64,000 bases of DNA from Blautia sp. (lineage in GTDB: Bacteria > Bacillota > Clostridia > Lachnospirales > Lachnospiraceae), in assembly GCA_030841965.1 (NCBI GenBank), contig JAUUSJ010000002.1, positions 1-64,000 on the forward strand, in the 5' to 3' direction. Numbering within the stretch: position 1 is the stretch's first letter; each line of letters starts with the position of its first letter. Under the pieces are notes generated by a model, which was not told the DNA's origin, made no database searches, and worked only from the letters and a program-made list of their open reading frames with translations. This document shows, piece after piece, positions 47,701-55,613 of this stretch. A program made the position numbers and the translations under genes.

Positions 47701-49713
47701 ATGAAACAACTATATATTACAGAAAAGCCGAGTGTCGCCAGAGAGTTTTCCAAAGCGATACACGGAAATTTTCAGTCAAGAAATGGGTATATGGAATCGG
47801 ATAATGCTGTGATTACTTGGTGTGTCGGTCATCTCGTCACAATGAGCTATCCAGATGCCTACGACCCGACATTAAAAAGATGGACCTTAGAGACCCTTCC
47901 CTTTATACCAAAAGAATTTAAATATGAACTGATTCCGTCTGTCGAGGATCAGTTTAATATTGTAAAATCGCTTCTTCTTCGAGAAGACATCGATACCATC
48001 TATGTCTGTACCGACTCAGGGCGAGAGGGAGAATATATATACCGGCTTGTCGACCAGATGGTCGGTGTCAAGGGGAAGAAAAAAAAGCGTGTCTGGATTG
48101 ATTCTCAGACAGAGGAAGAGATTTTGAGGGGAATCGAGGAGGCTAAGGATTTATCTGAGTATGATAATATCGCTGCCTCAGCGTATCTTCGCGCAAAGGA
48201 AGATTATTTGATGGGAATTAATTTTTCCAGATTATTGACATTAAAATACGGCTGGACAATATCCAATTATCTACAAAAGAAAAAAAGTACGGTTATCGCA
48301 ATTGGACGTGTGATGACCTGTGTCCTTGGGATTGTTGTAAAACGAGAGCGAGAAATTCGCTCTTTTAAAAAGACTGCATTTTATAAAGTAATCGGAAGCT
48401 TTGGGTATCAAAATACGAGCTTTGAGGGCGAGTGGAGAGCTGTGGAGGGGTCAAAGTATTTTCAGTCTCCTTTTTTATATAAAGATAACGGCTTTCTAAA
48501 AAAGGAAAAGGCCGAGGAGTTTATTTTGGAGCTTCAAAATAGCAAGCCAGAGGATGAGGAGGTTTTGACAGCGGTCGTGGAATCTGTCTCGAGAAAGAAA
48601 GAAAAGAAAAATCCACCACTCTTATATAACCTGGCAGAGCTTCAAAATGACAGTTCCCGCTACTTAAAGCTCACTCCAGATGAGACGCTAAAAATTGTGC
48701 AAGAGCTCTATGAGAAGAAGTTAGTCACTTATCCAAGAACAGATGCCAGGGTACTGTCAACGGCTGTGGCAAAGGAGATTACAAAAAATATTTCGGGACT
48801 TTCCTATTATCCGATGACAACCTCCTTTGCGAGGCAGATTTTAGAGAATCATAGTTATGAAAAGATTTCTAAGACAAAATATGTCAATGATAAGTTAATT
48901 ACAGACCACTATGCCATTATTCCGACAGGGCAGGGACTTCGAGCGCTCTCTTCTGTCTCGCAGATAGGAGTGAAAATCTACGAGATGATTGTGAGGAGAT
49001 TTCTGAGTATTTTTTATCCTCCAGCGGTCTATCAAAAGACATCAATTGTCTTTTCGATTGGCAACGAGAGATTTTTTGTAAACTCTAGATATTTATTGGA
49101 GGAGGGATATCTGCCCGTGGCTCAGCTTTCTTTCCTAAAGCAAAATAAAGACGAGGAAAAGAAAAAGCTAGAAGAAGAAAATTTGTCAAATACGATGAAA
49201 AGTCTAAAAAAGGGGATGAAAGTACCAGTTTTGGATTTGTCTATCAAGGAGGGGGAGACATCTCCTCCAAAGCGATATAATTCAGGTTCTCTTATTCTGA
49301 CGATGGAAAATGCAGGGCAGTTTATAGAGGATGAAGATTTAAGAGCACAGATTAAGGGGTCTGGCATTGGAACGAGCGCAACAAGAGCAGAGATTTTGAA
49401 GAAATTAGATACGAATGGCTATGTCACTCTGAATAAGAAGACTCAGACCATTACACCGACTTTAATGGGAGAATTGATTCACGATGTGGTAGCCTGCTCG
49501 ATTCGCTCCCTGCTCAACCCAGAGCTTACCGCAAGCTGGGAGAAGGGCTTAAGCTATGTGGCGGAGGGAACGATTACAGAGGATGAATATATGGAAAAAT
49601 TAGAAAAATTTATTTCCACTCGCACACAGGCTGTATTGATGCAGGATAATCCGTCTGGTTTATATCGGTACTTTGATTATGTGGGACAATTTTATAAGAA
49701 GAAAAAGGACTAA
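47701..49713 (+). CDS. topB: DNA topoisomerase III (type IA)
   Basis: A 670-residue type IA topoisomerase. TOPRIM domain: KQLYITEKPSVAREFSKAI at the start and IYVCTDSGREGEYIYRLV (acidic metal site). Core: IAIGRVMTCVLGIVVKRE and the catalytic Tyr344 in KLVTYPRTDARVLS, then GSGIGTSATRAEILKKL. It has no C-terminal zinc fingers, as in short TopB forms. It relaxes and decatenates DNA. Copies of this kind occur both as chromosomal genes and on conjugative elements; no transfer genes are nearby. AGACGGGGAG is a weak ribosome site. Confidence 0.9.
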   Translation: MKQLYITEKPSVAREFSKAIHGNFQSRNGYMESDNAVITWCVGHLVTMSYPDAYDPTLKRWTLETLPFIPKEFKYELIPSVEDQFNIVKSLLLREDIDTIYVCTDSGREGEYIYRLVDQMVGVKGKKKKRVWIDSQTEEEILRGIEEAKDLSEYDNIAASAYLRAKEDYLMGINFSRLLTLKYGWTISNYLQKKKSTVIAIGRVMTCVLGIVVKREREIRSFKKTAFYKVIGSFGYQNTSFEGEWRAVEGSKYFQSPFLYKDNGFLKKEKAEEFILELQNSKPEDEEVLTAVVESVSRKKEKKNPPLLYNLAELQNDSSRYLKLTPDETLKIVQELYEKKLVTYPRTDARVLSTAVAKEITKNISGLSYYPMTTSFARQILENHSYEKISKTKYVNDKLITDHYAIIPTGQGLRALSSVSQIGVKIYEMIVRRFLSIFYPPAVYQKTSIVFSIGNERFFVNSRYLLEEGYLPVAQLSFLKQNKDEEKKKLEEENLSNTMKSLKKGMKVPVLDLSIKEGETSPPKRYNSGSLILTMENAGQFIEDEDLRAQIKGSGIGTSATRAEILKKLDTNGYVTLNKKTQTITPTLMGELIHDVVACSIRSLLNPELTASWEKGLSYVAEGTITEDEYMEKLEKFISTRTQAVLMQDNPSGLYRYFDYVGQFYKKKKD

Positions 49714-49839
49714 AAGGATATTCGGGTTCGAGTAAAGATTATACAAATTGCCATATCTGCATAAGTATAGTATTGTAAGACATGCCATAGAGGCGAAAAT
49801 AAAAGATGATATAGGGGAAAATTAAAGGAGGAATTTAAA

Positions 49840-50508
49840 ATGGAACAATTAAAAAACAAACAATTATTTTCTGATTTTTCACAGACAATGGCGTCAGTTT
49901 TATTTGAGGAAAATGAGTATCCATGGCAGATTTTGCCATTGATTCATGATTTTATCTTGGAGGTTGGAATACTCCTATCCAAAAATGATTATGACAAAAT
50001 TGGAGATAATGTGTGGATTTCTAAGAAGGCTAAGGTTGCTAAGACGGCGAGTATTAATGGACCATGCATTATCGGAGCGAATACAGAAGTTCGTCCTGGA
50101 GCCTTTATCAGGGGAAATGCTCTCGTCGGGGAAAACTGTGTTGTCGGAAATTCTACTGAGCTTAAAAATGTAATTTTATTTAATAATGTACAGGTTCCAC
50201 ATTATAATTATGTTGGAGATTCCATTTTGGGATATAAAGCTCATATGGGAGCTGGCTCTATCACATCAAATATTAAGGCAGATAAAACCCAAGTCACAGT
50301 GAAAGTTGGAGATGAGAGAGTCGAGACAAGGCTTAGGAAGATGGGAGCAATTTTGGGAGACGGCGTGGATGTTGGCTGTAACTCTGTTTTAAATCCAGGA
50401 AGCGTTATCGGAAAGAACACAAATCTCTATCCACTTTCTATGGTGAGGGGATATGTGGCAGAAAATTCTATTTACAAAAAACAGGGAGAAATTGCTCAAA
50501 AGTACTAG
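49840..50508 (+). CDS. Left-handed beta-helix acyl/nucleotidyltransferase-like protein
   Basis: A 222-residue protein. After a ~55-residue helical start, hexapeptide repeats run from ~56 to 210 (NVWISKKAKVAKTASINGPCIIGANTEVRPGAFI and so on), forming a left-handed beta helix like the C-terminal half of GlmU. Similar stand-alone proteins are annotated as UDP-N-acetylglucosamine pyrophosphorylase-like, but the uridyltransferase domain is absent. HMGAGSITSNIKADKT resembles the GlmU acetyl-CoA site. AAAGGAGG precedes the ATG. Substrate unknown. Confidence 0.8.
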   Translation: MEQLKNKQLFSDFSQTMASVLFEENEYPWQILPLIHDFILEVGILLSKNDYDKIGDNVWISKKAKVAKTASINGPCIIGANTEVRPGAFIRGNALVGENCVVGNSTELKNVILFNNVQVPHYNYVGDSILGYKAHMGAGSITSNIKADKTQVTVKVGDERVETRLRKMGAILGDGVDVGCNSVLNPGSVIGKNTNLYPLSMVRGYVAENSIYKKQGEIAQKY

Positions 50509-50553
50509 AAAATAATTGTATTTTGGAGACAAGAGATGAGGTTTTAAAGTAAT

Positions 50554-51447
50554 ATGAGAAGGAAAAATACAAAGAGGATAGGTCTATGCCTTTTCCTGTT
50601 TTGTGGCAGTTTACTTATCTTTACGAACCTGACTGGATGCCAGAAAAAGGAATTGACAAAAGAGGAAGTTACAGAGACAACCTATTATAAGAGCCTAAAA
50701 GATAAATATGACGATTTGAAAAAAGAAAAAGAAAGTTTAGAAGAACAGTTAGACGAGGCGACAAAGACAGACCCAGATGATAAGAGAGCAATGACTTACT
50801 TAAAAAAGTTACAAAAAGATAGTCTGATAAAGCTTGAAGTTGCGCCAGCGTCAGACCCTTCTAATAGTTCCTTTTTTTCAGAGAAGGCAGTTTTAAAATC
50901 TGCTGTGAATTTAAGCAAGAAGGCAGATTTGACATATAAGTATACTCCAGATACATTGAAGGAGGAATATAAGGCAAAATATATTTATACTCTCTATGAT
51001 GAGGATAATTCTGTGTTTGAGATTACAGTATATGAAGGAAATTATATTGTATTTAGTGACCTTCCTCATAAAGTATATTATTGCTATAACGCAGACTTTA
51101 TTGGGGATGCATTTGTAAAAACAGATCGAGAACAAATGAAATTGCCTCTTCTTTATCAGATGGCAAATAGTTCTATCGTATTAAATGATAAGGGGGAAAC
51201 TCTTCATACTACTACAGTTATCCAAAGGTTTGGACAACTCTTTGACGAGATGGAAAAAGAAGAGATGGAGGAAAATACACAAGAGGCAGAAAAAAAGCAA
51301 GTCACCTATACTTTCTATGAAAATGGGGAGAAGATTACTTTGACGATATATGAGACTCAGCTCTCGATTGGGGATGAGGATGGCTCGATTATCTGGTACC
51401 GAGTTGATAAAGAAAATATAGAAAAAATTAGAAAAATATTAGATTAG
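50554..51447 (+). CDS. Putative lipoprotein with coiled-coil start
   Basis: A 297-residue protein. The signal ends with lipobox LTGC (Cys29). Residues ~45-75 form a charged coiled coil (YDDLKKEKESLEEQLDEATK). The remainder contains two similar segments, FEITVYEGNYIVFSD and KITLTIYETQLSIGD, each a strand-rich unit, which suggests a duplicated small beta domain. I do not recognise the family. It is probably on the outer face of the membrane. No terminator of good quality follows, only A/T-rich short dyads. Confidence 0.65.
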   Translation: MRRKNTKRIGLCLFLFCGSLLIFTNLTGCQKKELTKEEVTETTYYKSLKDKYDDLKKEKESLEEQLDEATKTDPDDKRAMTYLKKLQKDSLIKLEVAPASDPSNSSFFSEKAVLKSAVNLSKKADLTYKYTPDTLKEEYKAKYIYTLYDEDNSVFEITVYEGNYIVFSDLPHKVYYCYNADFIGDAFVKTDREQMKLPLLYQMANSSIVLNDKGETLHTTTVIQRFGQLFDEMEKEEMEENTQEAEKKQVTYTFYENGEKITLTIYETQLSIGDEDGSIIWYRVDKENIEKIRKILD

Positions 51448-51762
51448 GAAAAATTTTGTTAAAATTTTTTCAAATTTCTATAGACTAATTTCGCATTTTG
51501 TGAGAAAATAGGTAAGTAAGAACAGATTTTTTTAACTGTCTTAACTTAGATAAACATTTATCAAAACTGATTCAAATTTCTTATCCTCTCTATACTGTGG
51601 CGGAGAAGCAGACGCATAGTATAGAAGTACATACTGTCTAAGAACAGGAAGAGAAGTTTCAATTGCGCCATATGAGAGAAGCAACGAATGAGGCGCTAGA
51701 TAGAGGGTTTGATAAATGGGGATTCAACTATCATATTTTATATTGAAAGGAGTTTCAACAAC
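51448..51762. other. 315-bp leader region with hairpins
   Basis: No coding-like frame is accepted here. A stem formed by TCTATACT (51589-51596) and AGTATAGA (51618-51625), extended by GCG/CGC, and a CTGT/ACAG hairpin just after it lie in the probable 5' leader of the following two-gene operon. Confidence 0.45.
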
Positions 51763-52467
51763 ATGATTTATTCACACGAAGTAGAACAAATGTGCCCAGT
51801 TGCACAAGGCGTTAACCATGGGGCTGCTCCAATTCCAGAAGAAGCAAAATGGGTAAAAGCTACACAGATTACAGATATTAACGGTTTTACACATGGTGTT
51901 GGCTGGTGTGCTCCACAGCAGGGAGCTTGTAAGCTTACATTAAACGTTAAAGAGGGTGTAATCCAGGAAGCACTTGTTGAGACAATCGGATGTTCTGGTA
52001 TGACACATTCTGCAGCTATGTCTGCTGAGATTTTACCAGGAAGAACTATTTTAGAGGCATTGAATACTGACTTAGTTTGTGACGCTATCAACACAGCTAT
52101 GAGAGAGCTTTTCTTACAGATTGTTTATGGTAGAACACAGTCCGCATTCTCCGAGGATGGACTTGCTATCGGTGCTGGACTCGAAGACTTAGGAAAGGGC
52201 TTAAGATCTCAGGTTGGTACAATGTACGGAACATTGAAAAAAGGTCCTCGTTACTTAGAGATGGCTGAGGGATATGTAACAGGTATCGCATTAGACGCTG
52301 ATGACTTAATCATTGGATATCAGTTCGTAAATCTTGGAAAGATGACAGACTTCATCAAAAAAGGTGATGACCCTAATACAGCATGGGAGAAAGCAAAAGG
52401 TCAGTACGGCCGTGTAGCAGATGCTGTTAAGATTATCGACCCAAGAACTGACGCTGTAATTGAATAA
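51763..52467 (+). CDS. NifU-like Fe-S assembly scaffold protein paired with GGGtGRT
   Basis: A 234-residue protein. Cysteines in CPVAQGVNHGAA, GWCAPQQGACKLTLN and ETIGCSGMTHSAAMSAE resemble the cluster-binding pattern of NifU/IscU-like scaffolds. In Lachnospiraceae this protein precedes a GGGtGRT-family gene, as here. Codon use is strongly biased (few rare codons) and the ribosome site AAAGGAG is strong, both signs of high expression. The ATG at 51763 is chosen for that site; an in-frame start at 51709 lacks one. Role in Fe-S supply is inferred from family naming. Confidence 0.82.
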   Translation: MIYSHEVEQMCPVAQGVNHGAAPIPEEAKWVKATQITDINGFTHGVGWCAPQQGACKLTLNVKEGVIQEALVETIGCSGMTHSAAMSAEILPGRTILEALNTDLVCDAINTAMRELFLQIVYGRTQSAFSEDGLAIGAGLEDLGKGLRSQVGTMYGTLKKGPRYLEMAEGYVTGIALDADDLIIGYQFVNLGKMTDFIKKGDDPNTAWEKAKGQYGRVADAVKIIDPRTDAVIE

Positions 52468-52484
52468 GAAGGAGGATTTGTATA

Positions 52485-53495
52485 ATGGCTTTATTTGAAT
52501 CATATGAAAGAAGAGAAAAACAGGTTCTCGCTGTTTTAGCTGAATATGGAATTAACTCCATCGAAGAGGCAGCTGAAGTTACAAAGGCAGCTGGCTTAGA
52601 CGTATATGGACAGGTTGAGAAAATCCAGCCAATTTGTTTTGAGAATGCAAAATGGGCTTATACAGTTGGTGCTGCCATTGCAATCAAAAAAGGTTGTAGA
52701 AGAGCTACTGACGCAGCTGCTGCAATCGGTGAGGGATTACAGGCATTTTGTATTCCAGGTTCTGTTGCTGACCAGCGTAAAGTAGGTTTGGGACATGGTA
52801 ACCTTGGAAAGATGTTACTTGAGGAAGAGACAAAATGTTTCGCTTTCTTAGCTGGACATGAGTCATTCGCAGCTGCTGAGGGTGCTATCGGTATCGCTGA
52901 GAAGGCTAATAAAGTTCGTAAAGAGCCTCTTCGCGTTATCTTAAATGGTCTTGGAAAAGACGCTGCTCAGATTATCTCCAGAATCAATGGATTTACATTT
53001 GTTGAGACAGAGATGGATTACTACACAGGTGAGGTTAAAGAAGTATACAGAAAATCTTACTCTGATGGATTAAGAGCAAAAGTTAACTGCTACGGCGCGA
53101 ACGACGTAACAGAGGGTGTTGCTATCATGCATAAAGAGGGAGTTGACGTTTCTATCACAGGTAACTCCACAAACCCAACAAGATTCCAGCATCCAGTTGC
53201 AGGTACATATAAGAAAGAATGTATCGAGCTTGGAAAGAAATACTTCTCCGTAGCATCTGGCGGTGGTACAGGTAGAACACTTCACCCAGATAATATGGCT
53301 GCAGGTCCTGCTTCCTATGGTATGACAGATACAATGGGACGTATGCACTCTGACGCTCAGTTCGCTGGTTCTTCTTCCGTTCCTGCTCACGTTGAGATGA
53401 TGGGATTAATCGGAATGGGTAATAACCCTATGGTTGGTGCTACTGTTGCTGTAGCTGTTTCCATCGAGGAAGCTGCTAAGGCTGGTAAGTTCTAA
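52485..53495 (+). CDS. GGGtGRT family protein
   Basis: A 336-residue protein with the motif that names the family, VASGGGTGRTLHP, near residue 265. Other features: ALFESYERREKQVLAVLAEYG at the start, several Ala/Gly-rich helices and few cysteines. The biochemical role is not established, but constant pairing with the NifU-like gene 17 bp upstream suggests a joint function around Fe-S clusters. Codon use is as biased as in its partner, so both are probably abundant. AAGGAGG precedes the ATG. The prophage begins just after it. Confidence 0.85.
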   Translation: MALFESYERREKQVLAVLAEYGINSIEEAAEVTKAAGLDVYGQVEKIQPICFENAKWAYTVGAAIAIKKGCRRATDAAAAIGEGLQAFCIPGSVADQRKVGLGHGNLGKMLLEEETKCFAFLAGHESFAAAEGAIGIAEKANKVRKEPLRVILNGLGKDAAQIISRINGFTFVETEMDYYTGEVKEVYRKSYSDGLRAKVNCYGANDVTEGVAIMHKEGVDVSITGNSTNPTRFQHPVAGTYKKECIELGKKYFSVASGGGTGRTLHPDNMAAGPASYGMTDTMGRMHSDAQFAGSSSVPAHVEMMGLIGMGNNPMVGATVAVAVSIEEAAKAGKF

Positions 53496-53563
53496 GGAAT
53501 CCGCATGTTTTCTAAGTTTGTTCAGTGCGTTCACCTATGTAAAATATAGTAAAATAGAGTGGG

Positions 53564-53615
53564 TATGACACACATATGACACTCATATGACACATACATG
53601 ACACACGTATGACAC
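53564..53615 (+). repeat. Array of TATGACAC repeats near the attachment site
   Basis: TATGACAC occurs at 53564, 53575, 53586 and 53608, and CATGACAC at 53597, spaced 11 bp apart for the first three. It lies between the GGGtGRT gene and the terminator beside the integrase, so these could be integrase arm-type sites or simply a short tandem repeat of the host. Confidence 0.6.
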
Positions 53616-53622
53616 AAATATT

Positions 53623-53656
53623 AAGGGGAGGATTATGAATGTAATCCTCCCCTTTT
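53623..53656. terminator. Bidirectional terminator between GGGtGRT and integrase genes
   Basis: AAGGGGAGGATT (53623-53634) pairs perfectly with AATCCTCCCCTT (53643-53654) around an 8-nt loop, with TTTT after it. Confidence 0.88.
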
Positions 53657-53661
53657 GAGCG

Positions 53662-54732
53662 TTAAAAATGTAATTTAGACATTTCTTTCTCTAAATCTGA
53701 CAATGTCCTGTGGGTGTAAGTATCTTCTGTAACATCATTGATAGCATGACCCACAATAAGTTTCAAGATGTATTCGTTCATGTTGCAATTTTTGGCAGCA
53801 GTGATAAATGTATGTCTGGTATCGTGAGGTTTGTGTTCTAGTTTAAACCTCTTCATTATCTTGTTGAAACGAGAACGGTATTTATCATATGTCATAAATG
53901 TTCCTTGCTGTCCGTTCAAATCGTTGAATAAGTATTCTGATTGAATACTTTTAGCTTCTTCATATCTCTTTTTTATTAATTCTATAATATCTGCGTGAAT
54001 CGGTACAATACGATTTTTCCCCGCCTCTGTCTTTAATCCACCACGCATAAACTTGTCATCTATATTTATGTCTGCTGTTTTTAGCACAGATAGTTCTTGG
54101 GGTCTCCAAGCACTATATATCCCAATAAGAACCATATCTACAAACGGAAAATCTATATTCTTTTTCAAGAGTTGTATTTCTTCGCTAGTAAATGGGATGC
54201 GTTCTATCTTAGGTTTTGCTCTCTTCACGGACTCGCATAATTCTGCATAATTTTTATCTGCTAGTTCGTGCTTCATCGCATATTTGTACATCAAATTGAA
54301 TAGGCTTTTCATTCTTCCTTTCGTGGCATTTCCAACATCAGCGTTCTTTATTGTACCTTCTAGGTGCGAAGGTCTAATATCTCTAAATTTCATGTTATAG
54401 AGAGGTTCGCAGTAACTATAAGCACTTTTCCATGTTCTTATAGCAGAAGGGACGATGTTTTCAAAATGTTCAGCTGACCATTTCTCATATACCTCGGAAA
54501 AGGTCATGGAAGGATTAGACAAATCATAAGGACTTGAGTTATAAGCCACCAACGCTTCGTAAGCTTCGGATCTTGTCTCGTAGTATCCAATTGTGACAAA
54601 TTGTTGTTTGAATTGTCCAGTATTCTCATCTTCTTTCCATCCAACGGTCTTTCTCACACGCCAAGGTCTTCGGCGATTGCCAGAAAGCTTAGAGATATTG
54701 CCAAATCCGTTTGGCAGTTTCATTCGCTTCAT
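53662..54732 (-). CDS. int: Phage tyrosine recombinase (integrase)
   Basis: A 356-residue integrase. An N-terminal AP2-like arm-binding region (GNISKLSGNRRRPWRVRKTVGWK) and a SAM-like core-binding domain (FSEVYEKWSAEHFENI) precede the catalytic domain. Active residues are Arg in IYSAWRPQELSVLK, the HDTRHTF box, His in VGHAINDVTEDTYTHRT and the nucleophile Tyr in the same stretch. It inserts the prophage at the site just after the GGGtGRT gene. A GGGTGTA/TACACCC hairpin (54756-54774) lies in its leader. Confidence 0.93.
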   Translation of the reverse strand: MKRMKLPNGFGNISKLSGNRRRPWRVRKTVGWKEDENTGQFKQQFVTIGYYETRSEAYEALVAYNSSPYDLSNPSMTFSEVYEKWSAEHFENIVPSAIRTWKSAYSYCEPLYNMKFRDIRPSHLEGTIKNADVGNATKGRMKSLFNLMYKYAMKHELADKNYAELCESVKRAKPKIERIPFTSEEIQLLKKNIDFPFVDMVLIGIYSAWRPQELSVLKTADINIDDKFMRGGLKTEAGKNRIVPIHADIIELIKKRYEEAKSIQSEYLFNDLNGQQGTFMTYDKYRSRFNKIMKRFKLEHKPHDTRHTFITAAKNCNMNEYILKLIVGHAINDVTEDTYTHRTLSDLEKEMSKLHF

Positions 54733-54861
54733 AAGTTCACATCCTTTTTATTTTTGGGTGTAAAAAATACACCCTAGTAATTTTTGAAAGGATGTAGTAT
54801 ACTGTAATTGCTTATGTTAGAGTATATCACATCCTTATAGGTTGTTAGATACTTTAATTCG

Positions 54862-54893
54862 ACCGCTCCTGTTGCCGACAAGAGCGGTTTTTT
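54862..54893 (+). terminator. Rightward terminator upstream of the integrase gene
   Basis: ACCGCTC and GAGCGGT flank a 13-nt loop, followed by TTTTTT on the plus strand. No plus-strand gene ends here, so it may close a small RNA or block read-through. Confidence 0.7.
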
Positions 54894-54907
54894 GCGTGGT
54901 TAATTAA

Positions 54908-55588
54908 TTATTGTTTTGTTGGAAGTCCTAAATTCGATAATACTTCATCGGATGAACCGTCATCATAATATAGCTTATTCCCAAGTAAGAAATAATTACA
55001 TGTAGAACTCGTGCCATCTTCCGACATCGTAAAAATAGCAACTGCATTCATCTTATCCATTACACCTTTGACAGATATTTTAACTAATCCCATAACTTTT
55101 CCGTTATCGGTTTCATCAAAATCAGTAAATGTATAATCATCAAATCCCCATGGCCATTTTGCTCCATTTATATAATTATTGCCGATATTCTGCATTGCAA
55201 CCATATACCAAGCCGCATTATCTGGATCTGTTTGAAATTGCAAAAAATTTACTGGTTCTTCTTCTTTTGATTCTGTTGTAGCCTCGGTTGTAGCCGTTGT
55301 ACTTTCGGTTGTGGCTGTAGTAGTTGACTTCTCTTTTTCGGCTGTGGTAGCAGTAGTAGATGCGTCTTCTGGAGCTGTTACGCTTTGCCCAAAGAACACA
55401 TAAAGAGCTAATAATACAAGTGTCCCAATGACTTTGTAAACCCCCTTAAGATCTACCTTTGGATTTAATAGTATTGCCATAGCAACGAAACAGAGTCCGC
55501 AAGGCAGAGATGCTAAACCAGAAAGTATTCCTAGTATTAAGATTATAATAGACAGTGTCCAAAATACAAAATTTTTAATTTTTTTCAT
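54908..55588 (-). CDS. Prophage membrane protein with Thr-rich linker
   Basis: A 226-residue protein. Two closely spaced hydrophobic segments at ~7-40 and ~52-68 are followed by a Thr/Ala/Glu-rich linker (~75-115, many TTATTE units) and a globular C-terminal domain of ~110 residues (NAAWYMVAMQNIGNNYINGAKWPWGFDDYTF ... STCNYFLLGNKLYYDDGS). Topology suggests the last domain is outside the cell. AAGGAGG precedes the ATG at 55588. It begins 26 bp after the stop of the DUF4041/GIY-YIG gene, so the two are probably cotranscribed and expressed in the lysogen. Function unknown; superinfection exclusion is plausible. Confidence 0.7.
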   Translation of the reverse strand: MKKIKNFVFWTLSIIILILGILSGLASLPCGLCFVAMAILLNPKVDLKGVYKVIGTLVLLALYVFFGQSVTAPEDASTTATTAEKEKSTTTATTESTTATTEATTESKEEEPVNFLQFQTDPDNAAWYMVAMQNIGNNYINGAKWPWGFDDYTFTDFDETDNGKVMGLVKISVKGVMDKMNAVAIFTMSEDGTSSTCNYFLLGNKLYYDDGSSDEVLSNLGLPTKQ

Positions 55589-55613
55589 GTTTATCCTCCT
55601 TGATTCCCAATTG

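Noticed and set aside
47701..49713. Topoisomerase III as a sign of an integrative conjugative element here
   Set aside because: No relaxase, VirB4/VirD4 or transfer genes flank it; neighbours are ordinary chromosomal genes.
53564..53615. TATGACAC array as a CRISPR array
   Set aside because: The repeats are 8 bp with 3-bp gaps and there are no spacers or cas genes.
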